Shown: one piece after another, positions 7,410-15,166 of the stretch
Numbering within the stretch: position 1 is the stretch's first letter
Layout: each line of letters opens with the position of its first letter
Assembly: GCF_000818175.1 (NCBI RefSeq)
Contig: NZ_JTIY01000002.1
Location: 1 to 36,562, forward strand
Direction: 5' to 3'
DNA from: Streptomyces sp. AcH 505
Lineage (GTDB): Bacteria > Actinomycetota > Actinomycetes > Streptomycetales > Streptomycetaceae
DNA: 36,562 bases
Program-made: the position numbers and the translations under genes
The notes under the pieces: generated by a model
What the model saw: the letters and a program-made list of their open reading frames with translations, nothing else
What the model was told of the DNA's origin: nothing
Databases searched by the model: none

Positions 7410-8183
7410 ATGGCAGAGCAGACACAGGGTCGCGCGCCGGAGAGCGGAAAGGCCGCCCTGATCACCGGCGCCAGCCGCGGCATCGGGTACGGGGTCGCCG
7501 AGGCGCTCGTCGCCCGGGGGGACCGGGTGTGCATCACCGGGCGCAACGAGGACGCGCTCAAGGAAGCCGTCGAACGGCTCGGCTCCGACCGGGTCATCGG
7601 TGTCGCGGGCAAGGCGCACGATGAGGCACACCAGGCGATCGCCGTCGAGCGCACGATGGAGGCCTTCGGCCGCGTCGACTTCCTCGTCAACAACGCGGGA
7701 ACCAACCCGGTCTTCGGGCCGATGGCCGAACTCGATCTCAACGTGGCCCGGAAGGTCTTCGAGATCAACGTCGTCTCGGCGCTCGGCTTCGCGCAGCTGA
7801 CCTGGAAGGCCTGGCAGAAGGAGAACGGCGGCGCGATCGTCAACATCGCGTCCGTGGCCGGGGTTTCGGCTTCCCCGTTCATCGGCGCCTACGGCATGAG
7901 CAAGGCCGCCATGGTCAATCTGACGCTCCAGCTGGCGCACGAGTTCGCCCCCGGTGTACGGGTGAACGCCATCGCGCCCGCCGTGGTCAAGACCAAGTTC
8001 GCCCAGGCGCTGTACGAGGGCCGGGAGGCCGAGGCCGCCGCCGCGTACCCGCTGGGCAGGCTCGGGGTGCCGGAGGACATCGGCGGCGCCGCCGCCTTCC
8101 TCACCTCGGACCAGTCCGACTGGATCACCGGACAGACGCTTGTGGTCGACGGCGGGATCTTCCTCAACGCCGGGGTCGCCTGA
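7410..8183 (+). CDS. SDR family oxidoreductase
   Basis: 257 residues from the ATG at 7410. It is another classical SDR with TGASRGIG, NNAG, the catalytic Ser of IASVAGVSA, and Tyr161/Lys165 in AYGMSKAA; it ends in the usual WITGQTLVVDGG. The substrate cannot be deduced. It is in an operon with the preceding FabG-like gene, under the promoter at 6531. An ATG nine bases earlier (7401) is also in frame but sits directly against the AGGGG Shine-Dalgarno, whereas 7410 has a nine-base gap. The strong hairpin at 8235-8276 closes the unit. Confidence 0.88.
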   Translation: MAEQTQGRAPESGKAALITGASRGIGYGVAEALVARGDRVCITGRNEDALKEAVERLGSDRVIGVAGKAHDEAHQAIAVERTMEAFGRVDFLVNNAGTNPVFGPMAELDLNVARKVFEINVVSALGFAQLTWKAWQKENGGAIVNIASVAGVSASPFIGAYGMSKAAMVNLTLQLAHEFAPGVRVNAIAPAVVKTKFAQALYEGREAEAAAAYPLGRLGVPEDIGGAAAFLTSDQSDWITGQTLVVDGGIFLNAGVA

Positions 8184-8234
8184 CCCCCGTCACCGCCCGC
8201 CCGCAGGACGCCGCCCGCGCGCCCGCAGAACGCT

Positions 8235-8276
8235 GATGCCCCGCCCCGTCGCCGCACGCCGACGGGGCGGGGCATC
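8235..8276. terminator. Strong 17-bp stem-loop terminator
   Basis: Bases 8235-8251 and 8260-8276 are exact inverted repeats (arm GATGCCCCGCCCCGTCG) with an 8-base loop. This is the longest perfect hairpin I found in the window. It separates the SDR operon from ung and could stop transcription from both sides. Confidence 0.8.
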
Positions 8277-8354
8277 CCGCGCGCTGCGGGCGTTGTCAGT
8301 GGTCCCCGGTAGGTTCAGTGCCGGACAAGTGATCACCCACCGGAGGTTGTTGAC

Positions 8355-9038
8355 GTGACCGACACCGACATGCTGCCCGAGTCCTGGCGCGGCGTCCTCG
8401 GCGACGAGCTGCAGAAGCCCTACTTCAAGGAGCTCACCGAATTCGTCGAGGAGGAGCGGGCGAACGGGCCGGTCTACCCGCCGCGCGACGAGGTGTTCGC
8501 CGCGCTCGACGCGACCCCCTACGACCAGGTCAAGGTGCTCGTGCTCGGCCAGGACCCGTACCACGGCGCGGGGCAGGGGCACGGACTGTGCTTCTCCGTC
8601 CGGCCGGGGGTGCGGATTCCGCCGTCGCTGCGCAACATCTACAAGGAGATGAAGGAGGAGCTGGGACACCCGGTGCCGGACAACGGCTATCTGATGCCGT
8701 GGGCCAAGCAGGGGGTGCTCCTGCTCAACGCCGTACTGACGGTCCGCGAGGGCGAGGCCAACTCCCACAAGGGCAAGGGCTGGGAGAAGGTGACGGACGC
8801 GGTGATCAGCGCCGTCGACGCGCGCCCCGACCCCGCGGTCTTCGTCCTGTGGGGTGCGTACGCGCAGAAGAAGCTGCCGCTGATCGACGAGACGCGCCAT
8901 GTGGTGGTGAAGGGCGCCCACCCGTCACCCCTGTCGGCGAAGAAGTTCTTCGGGTCCCGGCCCTTCACCAAGATCGACGAAGCGGTGGCGGCGCAGGGCC
9001 ACGCGCCGATCGACTGGCGTATCCCGGACCTCGGCTGA
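8355..9038 (+). CDS. ung: Uracil-DNA glycosylase, family 1
   Basis: 227 residues, the standard length of a family 1 enzyme. It removes uracil from DNA after cytosine deamination or dUMP incorporation, starting base excision repair. The catalytic water-activating Asp67 is in LGQDPYHG, the uracil-stacking Phe follows in GLCFSV, and the second active-site motif HPSPLS contains His189. The intervening GVLLLNAVLTV is also conserved. The GTG start has a GGAGG site eight bases upstream. It seems to be a single-gene unit after the terminator at 8235. Streptomycetes commonly have two ung copies; which one this is cannot be told. Confidence 0.97.
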   Translation: MTDTDMLPESWRGVLGDELQKPYFKELTEFVEEERANGPVYPPRDEVFAALDATPYDQVKVLVLGQDPYHGAGQGHGLCFSVRPGVRIPPSLRNIYKEMKEELGHPVPDNGYLMPWAKQGVLLLNAVLTVREGEANSHKGKGWEKVTDAVISAVDARPDPAVFVLWGAYAQKKLPLIDETRHVVVKGAHPSPLSAKKFFGSRPFTKIDEAVAAQGHAPIDWRIPDLG

Positions 9039-9134
9039 GCCGCCGAGCCTGAAGGCGATTGTCCGTCATGAGAGCTAGCGTCAGGAGGACGGCGGGGTAG
9101 ATGGCGCGGGCAGCGGACAGCGGAGGCGGCAGCG

Positions 9135-9593
9135 ATGGAGCAGCAGCAGGCGTCGGACGACACCGTCATGACCAGGATCGGGCAGGCGGTCATGCTGCTC
9201 CACGGCGGTGACCGCGAAGAGGCCCGCAACCGCTTCGGGGCGATCTGGGCGGAGATCGGGGAGGCCGGCGAGGCGCTCCACCGCTGCACGCTCGCCCACT
9301 ACATGGCCGACACCCAGGACGACCCCGGTGACGAGCTGGCCTGGGACCTGCGTGCGCTGACGGCCGCGCGCGGTGACTCGTCGGCCGTGCGCGCCTTCTA
9401 CCCGTCGCTGCATCTCAATCTCGCGGCCGACTACGTGAAGCTCCAGCGGCCGGAGGCGGCGCGCGTCCATCTGGACCGGGCGCGCTCCGCCTCCGACGCG
9501 CTGGGCGACGGACCGTCGGGCGACGGGCACGACGAGGGAGTACGGACCGCCATCGACCGGCTGGAGCGACGGCTGGATCTCGCGGGGGAGTAG
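9135..9593 (+). CDS. TPR-like helical protein, function unknown
   Basis: 152 residues, almost entirely helical by composition. Segments such as EARNRFGAIWAEIGE, LHLNLAADYVKLQRPEAARV and HLDRARSASDALG have the small/large residue spacing of tetratricopeptide helices, so it probably binds a protein partner in the cytoplasm. No signal peptide or catalytic motif is seen. The ATG has a GGAGG ribosome-binding site eight bases upstream. It converges on the lipoprotein gene with a 20-base gap. I cannot assign a function. Confidence 0.75.
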   Translation: MEQQQASDDTVMTRIGQAVMLLHGGDREEARNRFGAIWAEIGEAGEALHRCTLAHYMADTQDDPGDELAWDLRALTAARGDSSAVRAFYPSLHLNLAADYVKLQRPEAARVHLDRARSASDALGDGPSGDGHDEGVRTAIDRLERRLDLAGE

Positions 9594-9613
9594 GGCAGCG
9601 GCGTTACGGGGGA

Positions 9614-10102
9614 TCAGCCGTACGCCTGGTCGCAGATGCGGGCCTGCGGGCTGCCTGCCGGCCAGTGGCCGTACGTCTTGCCCAGCGCGCACAGCTCCGA
9701 ACCGGCCGCCGGTGCGGGCGGCCCCGCAGGCCCCGCCCGGGGCGCGGGGGAGGGCGCCGGCGTCCGGTGCTTCGGCGGGTGGACCGGCGGATGCCGAGGA
9801 GGTGCCTGGGCGGCCGGGAGAGGTGCGCCGCCTCCGGAGCCCGCCGGAGGGGTAGGTGCCGCCGGTCCGGCAGGGCCCGACGGCGTGGGCGGCGGTGCCA
9901 CCGCCTCCAGAGCCTCGCGCGCCGGGGGCTGCACGATCTGCGGCTGCACCCGGGTGCGAGGGTGCCCGTCCGTCTCCGACCGGGGCGCGGGTACGGCCGC
10001 AGGCCGCGCGGTCACCGACACGCAGCCCGAGACCGCCGACATCGTCATCCCCAGCAGCAGCATCGCGGCGGTGCTTCGCGTCGCTGTTCTCGTTCCGTCC
10101 AT
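9614..10102 (-). CDS. Small Pro-rich lipoprotein
   Basis: 162 residues. A basic N-terminus and short hydrophobic core lead to the lipobox AVSGC with Cys27 as the lipidation site, so the product should be exported and anchored to the outer face of the membrane. A long Pro/Ala/Gly-rich linker (about residues 30-135) holds a compact tail: ELCALGKTYGHWP, then ARICDQAYG. The tail has two Cys that could form a disulfide and is the likely functional part; similar tails occur in other streptomycete cell-surface proteins from memory. Function unknown. The lnt gene downstream in this window would acylate such lipoproteins. Confidence 0.75.
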   Translation of the reverse strand: MDGTRTATRSTAAMLLLGMTMSAVSGCVSVTARPAAVPAPRSETDGHPRTRVQPQIVQPPAREALEAVAPPPTPSGPAGPAAPTPPAGSGGGAPLPAAQAPPRHPPVHPPKHRTPAPSPAPRAGPAGPPAPAAGSELCALGKTYGHWPAGSPQARICDQAYG

Positions 10103-10203
10103 CCGGACAACTCTGCTGGTCGCGCGGGCCCTTGACGGACGTACGGACTGGATTGGCCCGGACGGGTGACACGGCCGGGCGCGGTGTTGCCGAGGCGCCG
10201 TGG

Positions 10204-10725
10204 TCAGTCGCCGGTCACTCCGTCGATCGCCTCACGGATGAGGTCCGCGTGGCCGTTGTGCCGGGCGTACTCCTCGATCATGTGGGTGTAGATCCAGCGC
10301 AGGCTGAACCGCTCGCCGGTGCTCGAATCGCGTCGCGGCCCCGCGCTCAGGTCGTCGAGGGAGCGCGCCGCCGCCAGCTCGCGTGCGCGGGCGATCTCGG
10401 CCTGCCAGACGGCGTACGTGTCGGTCCAGGTGTCGCCGTCACCGACGTGGAAATCGCCGTCCTCGTCGGCGTCCGAGTAGTAGATCGGCCCCGCGTCCTC
10501 GTCCGCCAGCACCCGGCGGAACCAGCTCCGCTCGACCTCCGCCATATGGCGCACGAGACCGAGCAGCGTCAGCCCGGACGGCACGGCGGCGGCCTGCCTG
10601 AGCTGTTTGTCGTCCAGACCCGCGCACTTCCACGCCAGGGTGTCGCGGTGGTACTCCAGCCAGCCGTCCAGCATCTCGCGCTCGCCCGCGACGGTGGAGG
10701 GTTCCCTGCGCTCGGATGTCGTCAT
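10204..10725 (-). CDS. DinB-fold (DUF664) protein
   Basis: 173 residues from the ATG at 10725, which has GAGG eight bases upstream. The four-helix DinB/YfiT-type fold is indicated by EREMLDGWLEYHRDTL, LVRHMAEVERSWFRR and the C-terminal HMIEEYARHNGHADLIREA. The His residues in these segments form the metal-binding triad of the family. Actinobacterial members often are mycothiol-dependent thiol transferases, so a mycothiol-linked detoxification role is possible but unproven. It is divergent from the Gfo/Idh/MocA gene; the longer frame continuing upstream is not supported. Confidence 0.88.
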   Translation of the reverse strand: MTTSERREPSTVAGEREMLDGWLEYHRDTLAWKCAGLDDKQLRQAAAVPSGLTLLGLVRHMAEVERSWFRRVLADEDAGPIYYSDADEDGDFHVGDGDTWTDTYAVWQAEIARARELAAARSLDDLSAGPRRDSSTGERFSLRWIYTHMIEEYARHNGHADLIREAIDGVTGD

Positions 10726-10868
10726 GGCGCCATCCTCACGCACCGGAGGTGACCGCTGCCACGGGTTATCCGCCGCCGCCCCCCCCGTATGCCACGCGGC
10801 TTCGCCGGGATCGCCGACCGGCGGTCGCCGCAGCGCACGTATGCTGCCGGGACGGCACATCAGTAATC

Positions 10869-10880
10869 GAACGATCGTTC
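10869..10880. promoter_or_regulatory. Perfect 12-bp palindrome upstream of the oxidoreductase
   Basis: GAACGATCGTTC is its own reverse complement and lies 34 bases before the GTG of the Gfo/Idh/MocA gene, in the leader or core promoter. Its AT-centred symmetry suits a TetR- or similar repressor. No cognate regulator is recognisable next to it. An 8-base C-run lies further upstream near 10785. Confidence 0.4.
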
Positions 10881-10914
10881 CGGGTGACCGTCCCGGCACG
10901 CACAGGAGGTCCCC

Positions 10915-11820
10915 GTGAAGGTCGGCTGCATCGGGCTCGGCGACATCGCGCAGAAGGCGTATCTGCCGGTGCTCACCGCACTGCCCGGGGTCGAGCTGCA
11001 TCTGCAGACCCGTACCCCCGCGACCCTCACCCGGACGGCGGAGACCCACCGCATCCCCGCCGCGCAGTGCCACACCGACCTCGAAGCGCTGCTCGCCCAA
11101 GGCCTCGACGCCGCCTTCGTGCACGCGCCGACCGCCGCACACGCCGACATCGCCACCCGGCTGATCGAAGCGGGCGTGCCGACCTACGTCGACAAGCCCA
11201 TCGCGTACGCGTACGAGGACTCCGAGCGGGTCGTGCGGCTGGCCGAGGAGCGTGGCGTCAGCCTCGCCGTCGGCTTCAACCGCCGCACGGCGCCCGCGTA
11301 CGTGCAGTGTGCCGACCATCCGCGCGAGCTGATCCTGCTGCAGAAGAACCGGGTGGGGCTGCCCGAGGACCCGCGCCTGTTCGTCCTCGACGACTTCATC
11401 CATGTCGCCGACACGCTGCGCTTCCTTCTCCCCGGACCCGTCGAGCACACCGACATCCGGACGCGGGTCAGGGACGGGCTGCTCGAACACGTCGTGCTCC
11501 AGCTGTCCGGCGACGGCTTCACCGCCATCGGCATGATGAACCGGATGAACGGCTCGACCGAGGAGATCCTCGAAGTGTCCGGGCAGGACAGCAAGCGGGC
11601 CGTCCACGACCTCGCCACCGTCGTCGACCACAAGGGCCAGCCGTCGCTGCGCCGCCGCGGCGACTGGGTGCCGGTGGCCCGCCAGCGCGGTATCGAGCAG
11701 TGCGTCCTCGGCTTCCTCGACGCCGTACGGGCGGGGAAGGTGCTCAGCGCGCGGGACGCCCTGCGGACTCATGAGCTGTGCGAGCGGGTGGTACGAGCGG
11801 CGCTCGACGGGACCGCCTGA
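10915..11820 (+). CDS. Gfo/Idh/MocA family oxidoreductase
   Basis: 301 residues. The N-terminal Rossmann motif GCIGLGDIAQKAYLP binds NAD(P), and the family's lysine motif appears as YVDKPIAYA (E/DKP). The C-terminal alpha/beta domain contains FVLDDFIHVADTLRFLLPG, with a His in the usual substrate region. It resembles the MviM subgroup and would oxidise or reduce a sugar, cyclitol or related hydroxyl compound; the substrate is unknown. The start has an excellent AGGAGG site. The last 77 bases overlap the 3' end of lnt on the other strand, so both carboxyl ends are coded on the same DNA. Confidence 0.9.
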   Translation: MKVGCIGLGDIAQKAYLPVLTALPGVELHLQTRTPATLTRTAETHRIPAAQCHTDLEALLAQGLDAAFVHAPTAAHADIATRLIEAGVPTYVDKPIAYAYEDSERVVRLAEERGVSLAVGFNRRTAPAYVQCADHPRELILLQKNRVGLPEDPRLFVLDDFIHVADTLRFLLPGPVEHTDIRTRVRDGLLEHVVLQLSGDGFTAIGMMNRMNGSTEEILEVSGQDSKRAVHDLATVVDHKGQPSLRRRGDWVPVARQRGIEQCVLGFLDAVRAGKVLSARDALRTHELCERVVRAALDGTA

Positions 11821-13390
11821 CCGAGCGCGCGCTCTCGGCCGCGCAGAACGCGAGCACGACCAGCAGCGCCGCGTACACCGCCCAGTCGCCGAACCTGACG
11901 TACGGCGTCGTGCCGCCGGCCAGCGGTACGTCGAACACGGCGGCGGTACGCCGGTCCGTACCGAGCGGTTCACCGACGCGTTCGCCCCCGGGGCCGAAGA
12001 CCGCGCTGATCCCGGTCAGCGTCGCGTGCACCATCGGCCGGCCGGTCTCCGCGGCCCGCAGCGCGGCCAGTGAGGCGTGCTGCTGGGGCGCCCAGCTGTG
12101 CTGGAACGACGAGGTCGACGACTGGGCGACGATCAGCTGAGCCCCGTCCCTGACCAGCTGCCTGCTCATGTCGGGGAACGCCGTCTCGAAGCAGATCAGC
12201 GGGCCGATCCGCAGCCCGCCGCCGTCCGTTGCGCCGCTGCCCGTGCTGTCGGCGCCCTGGTGCCCCGGCAGGGTCATGACCACCTGGCGCGTCCCGCGCA
12301 CCCGGTCCTCGCTCGCCGCCCTGCCCACCGAGGTCGCCCAGCTCAGGGCCGAGCGGAAGGGAATGTACTCACCGAAGGGGACGAGCCGCATCTTGTCGTA
12401 CGCGTCGCCGGCCGGGCCCGTGGGCCCCACCAGGACGCTGCGCTTGAAGATGCCGGTGCGGCCCGCCGGGTCCGTGCTGCGCGCGTCCACGTTGACCAGC
12501 ACGTCGGCGCCGACCGTACGGGACAGCGCGGCCAGCCGCTTCGCGTAACCGGGGTGGGTACGGAGATCGGCGCCGACGCTGCTCTCGCCCCACACGACGA
12601 GGTCGAGATCCTGACCGGTCAGCTTGCGGGTCAGTGTCTCGCTGCGGGTGAAGCGGTTCTCGACGGCGGCGGGCCCCGCGGCGATCCCGCCCGTCTGGAC
12701 GACCCCGATCCGCGCGACGCCCGACCGCTCGGGGGCAGGGGCCCAGGCCCAGGCCGAACCGACCGTCGTCACGCACAGCACGATGCCCACGGTCGCCGTG
12801 ATCCGCGCACCCGCCATCGCGACCAGCATCGTGACGGCGGTGTTCACCGCGACGACCAGCAGGCTCAGCAGCCAGACACCGCCGACCGAGGCGAGCCGCA
12901 GCGCGGGAGGAACCTGCCACTGGCTGGCGCCGAGCAGACCCCACGGCCCGCCAAGACCCTCCCACGACCTGGCCAGCTCGATCATCAGCCAGCCGGAAGG
13001 CAGCACGGCCAGCGCGGCGGCCGTACGGGCACGCGAAGGCGTCCCGCCGAGCGTCGCCCGCACCAGCGCACCCCACGGCGCCCAGAACAGCCCGAGCAGC
13101 GCCGCCACCACCACGATGAAGACATTCAGGCTCGGCATCAGCCAGTGATGGACGGCGATCATGAACCCGGTCCCGCCCAGCCAGCCGTCGAGCGCCGCCC
13201 TGCGGGGCGTGGGCGCCGCGCGTACCAGCAGCATCCAGGGGACGAGGGCCACGTAGGCCAGCCACCACAGCGCGGGCGCGGGGAAGGCGAGCGCCGGCAG
13301 TGCTCCGGCCGCCACGGCTGCGGCGCCCCGCCGCCACGGCGGGGCGGGCCGCTGTTCGACTCCGTCATGCCGTCCGGCCAGGACCTGCAT
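11744..13390 (-). CDS. lnt: Apolipoprotein N-acyltransferase
   Basis: 548 residues. A multi-helix membrane part (about residues 20-215) is followed by an extracytoplasmic nitrilase-type domain and a final membrane helix near 510-530. The nitrilase triad is visible: Glu in VVWGESSVG, Lys in YDKMRLVPFGEYIP, and Cys in GPLICFETAFP. Lnt transfers a third acyl chain to the N-terminal Cys of diacylated lipoproteins. The enzyme was first known from Proteobacteria but also occurs in high-GC Gram-positives, where it is often dispensable. The ATG at 13390 is taken as start; the basic N-terminal stretch before the first helix agrees. Its C-terminal tail overlaps the Gfo/Idh/MocA gene by 77 bases. Confidence 0.92.
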   Translation of the reverse strand: MQVLAGRHDGVEQRPAPPWRRGAAAVAAGALPALAFPAPALWWLAYVALVPWMLLVRAAPTPRRAALDGWLGGTGFMIAVHHWLMPSLNVFIVVVAALLGLFWAPWGALVRATLGGTPSRARTAAALAVLPSGWLMIELARSWEGLGGPWGLLGASQWQVPPALRLASVGGVWLLSLLVVAVNTAVTMLVAMAGARITATVGIVLCVTTVGSAWAWAPAPERSGVARIGVVQTGGIAAGPAAVENRFTRSETLTRKLTGQDLDLVVWGESSVGADLRTHPGYAKRLAALSRTVGADVLVNVDARSTDPAGRTGIFKRSVLVGPTGPAGDAYDKMRLVPFGEYIPFRSALSWATSVGRAASEDRVRGTRQVVMTLPGHQGADSTGSGATDGGGLRIGPLICFETAFPDMSRQLVRDGAQLIVAQSSTSSFQHSWAPQQHASLAALRAAETGRPMVHATLTGISAVFGPGGERVGEPLGTDRRTAAVFDVPLAGGTTPYVRFGDWAVYAALLVVLAFCAAESARSVRRSRRAPLVPPARTAHESAGRPAR

Positions 13391-13427
13391 ACCGCGCCTC
13401 CTCGCCGAACCCGTGGGGGGTGTCTCC

Positions 13428-13445
13428 TTCCCTCGGGCGAGGGAA
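13428..13445. terminator. Short hairpin between NTF2-like gene and lnt
   Basis: TTCCCTCGGGCGAGGGAA folds as a 7-bp stem with a GGGC loop. It lies between two minus-strand genes, so it may end transcripts from the NTF2-like gene before lnt. The stem is short and no T-tract follows. Confidence 0.35.
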
Positions 13446-13506
13446 CGAAGCGGCCGGAGGCACGGACCGTGACCAGGTCCGGGGGATGATCAGGTCCGGT
13501 GCGTGA

Positions 13507-13947
13507 TCAGTTGACGCGCCGCCAGCTCTCCTGGACTACCACGGAGTGCAGCCGCCAGCCCGCGTCGCCACGCAGCAGCCCGAAGTCGAAGCGGCCACCA
13601 CTCGTACGGTCCTCGCCGCCCTCCTGGCGTAGCGTGCTGAGGTAGTCCGCGCGCAGGTCGGCGCGGTCGCCCGGGTAGCCGCCCAGATCCTGGATGCGCA
13701 GCCGCCGGTTGGCGATCAGATGCTGCCGGACGGTGAACGGGGCCAGCGCGCCGGTCAGCCAGTCGGTCACCTCGGCGGCCGTCCCTTCGACGCCGCCCGC
13801 CGACGTGTAGTCGGCGCGTCCGTCAGGGGTGAACAGGGCCCGGAAATCTGCCCACTCGGCATCGTCCACCGCCACCGCGTAACCGGTGATCACTTCATCG
13901 ATGGCCAGTCGGTCCATCACGGTCGCCAGTTCCACGCGCTGCGTCAT
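13507..13947 (-). CDS. NTF2/SnoaL-like domain protein
   Basis: 146 residues from the ATG at 13947, preceded by GGAG. The SnoaL-4 pattern is clear: an N-terminal helix (LATVMDRLAIDEVITGYAVA), a conserved DDAEWADFRALFTPDGRADY, and strands ending in GWRLHSVVVQESWRR. This cone-shaped fold forms small enzymes (isomerases, dehydratases, cyclases) or ligand binders. Asp and His residues line the pocket in relatives (here DD near residue 28 and His in RQHLIANRR), but a reaction cannot be deduced. It precedes lnt on the same strand with 116 bases between. Confidence 0.85.
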   Translation of the reverse strand: MTQRVELATVMDRLAIDEVITGYAVAVDDAEWADFRALFTPDGRADYTSAGGVEGTAAEVTDWLTGALAPFTVRQHLIANRRLRIQDLGGYPGDRADLRADYLSTLRQEGGEDRTSGGRFDFGLLRGDAGWRLHSVVVQESWRRVN

Positions 13948-14192
13948 TGGCTCAGTCTCCGGCAGTACGCGCCCCAGGCCAAGTGCCCTGCTCGGAGGGT
14001 GTGCGCGGCTCCGCGGGGCGATGCGCGCCACCGGCCCGCCCGGGGCCCGCCACGCCCCACAACTCACCATGTGCCAGGCCTCGTTCCTTGAAGGGGTATC
14101 GTCCGCGCAACGAATGGAAGGCGAGCTGACCACCTCAGACCCAGCGTGTGGCCAGGGGGGCCGGTGGGTCCGGAGCAATGGAGAGGTGGATC

Positions 14193-14261
14193 ATGACCTC
14201 TGAGGTGTCGTGTCGCCGGGCAGGTCGCTCGGGCGTCCTGGGTTACGGGGAAGGCCGATGA
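14193..14261 (+). CDS. Candidate 22-residue peptide coupled to ATP-grasp genes
   Basis: The ATG at 14193 has a good ribosome-binding site (GAGAGG, six-base gap) and opens a 22-codon frame starting MTSEVSCRR and ending GYGEGR. Its TGA overlaps the ATG of the first ATP-grasp gene as ATGA (14258-14261). An in-frame ATG at 14178 would give 27 codons. The peptide is basic and Gly/Arg-rich with one Cys and no membrane segment. It could be a substrate of the ATP-grasp ligases, or simply a leader ORF that sets their translation. The spacing and coupling are visible in the sequence; that it is translated and has a function is inference. Confidence 0.4.
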   Translation: MTSEVSCRRAGRSGVLGYGEGR

Positions 14262-15166
14262 GACTCTGCTTTCTGGTGGAGGAGCAGTACCGTCACGACG
14301 GCATGCCCGTCGAGGTGATCCGGCAACTGACCTCCTGGGGCCACCGCGTCGACGTACTGCGCCCCGGCAGCTCGCTGCTGCCGGTGTCCGAGGCGGTACG
14401 GGCGGGCAGCCACGACGCCTGGGTGCTCAAGACCGTGTCCGGCGGGCCCGGTCTGACGCTGCTGGAGGCCGCGGCCGCTGTCGGGCTCACCACCGTCAAC
14501 GACGCGCGGTCCATCCGGGGCGTACGGGACAAGGCGCTGGCGTCGGTGATCGGCCGCGACCGGGGGCTGCCCGTTCCCGTGACCTACGCCGCCGCCCGGT
14601 GGGAATCGCTGGCGGAGATACCGGCCGCCGAGTTCCCGCTGGTCGTCAAGCCCGCCGACGGCAGCTCGGGGCGCGCCGTGCGGCTCGTACCGTCCGCCGA
14701 CCGGCTGGCCGACCTCGGCGCCGAACTGGCCGGTGAGGGACTGCTGATCGCCCAGTCGTACGTGCCGAACTCCGGCGTCGACCTCAAGGTCTACTGCGTC
14801 GGCGGTGAGTTCTTCGCGACCGAGCGGTGCTCACCGCTCCACCCCGACCGCCCGAAGCACGAGCGCCGGGTGCGGCTCTCCCGTGAAGTGGCCGGCATAG
14901 CCGCCGACGTGGGCCGGGTCCACGGACTCGACCTGTACGGCGTGGACATCCTGCTGGGGCCCGAAGGACCCGTGGTGGTCGACGTGAACGACTTCCCGAG
15001 CTTCCGCCAGGTGCCGGACGCACCGGCCCGGGTCGGCCGGGCCATCCTCGAACTGGCCCGCGAGGGACGTGCGTTGCCGGACCCCACGCCCACCACACTC
15101 CCGTCCCTGCCTGCGGTGCTGCGGGTACCGGCCCAGATGGCCGTGCCGGCCGGCGAGGACAGATGA
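14258..15166 (+). CDS. ATP-grasp family ligase or kinase (first of pair)
   Basis: 302 residues. ATP-grasp features: Lys in PLVVKPADGSSGRAVR (glycine-rich loop), the acidic stretch QSYVPNSGVDLKVYCVGG, and metal ligands Asp230 (GVDILLG) and Asp242/Asn244 in VVVDVNDFPSF. The family forms acyl-phosphate intermediates to make amide bonds (RimK type), or phosphorylates inositols (ITPK type). The segment from VDLKVYCVGG to VNDFPSFRQVP is notably like inositol trisphosphate kinases. Ribosome-binding site GGGGAAGG precedes the ATG at 14258, which overlaps the TGA of the micro-ORF. Its TGA in turn overlaps the ATG of the next gene (15163-15166). Substrate unknown. Confidence 0.82.
   Translation: MRLCFLVEEQYRHDGMPVEVIRQLTSWGHRVDVLRPGSSLLPVSEAVRAGSHDAWVLKTVSGGPGLTLLEAAAAVGLTTVNDARSIRGVRDKALASVIGRDRGLPVPVTYAAARWESLAEIPAAEFPLVVKPADGSSGRAVRLVPSADRLADLGAELAGEGLLIAQSYVPNSGVDLKVYCVGGEFFATERCSPLHPDRPKHERRVRLSREVAGIAADVGRVHGLDLYGVDILLGPEGPVVVDVNDFPSFRQVPDAPARVGRAILELAREGRALPDPTPTTLPSLPAVLRVPAQMAVPAGEDR

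Noticed and set aside
6756..8183. 475-residue fusion reading through both SDR genes
   Set aside because: The first half is a wrong frame of the FabG-like gene; only the part after 7410 codes an SDR, with its own start and ribosome-binding site.
13886..14203. Plus-strand 105-codon frame between the NTF2-like and ATP-grasp genes
   Set aside because: Mostly antisense to the NTF2-like start region, Ser/Arg-rich, no family features or start context.
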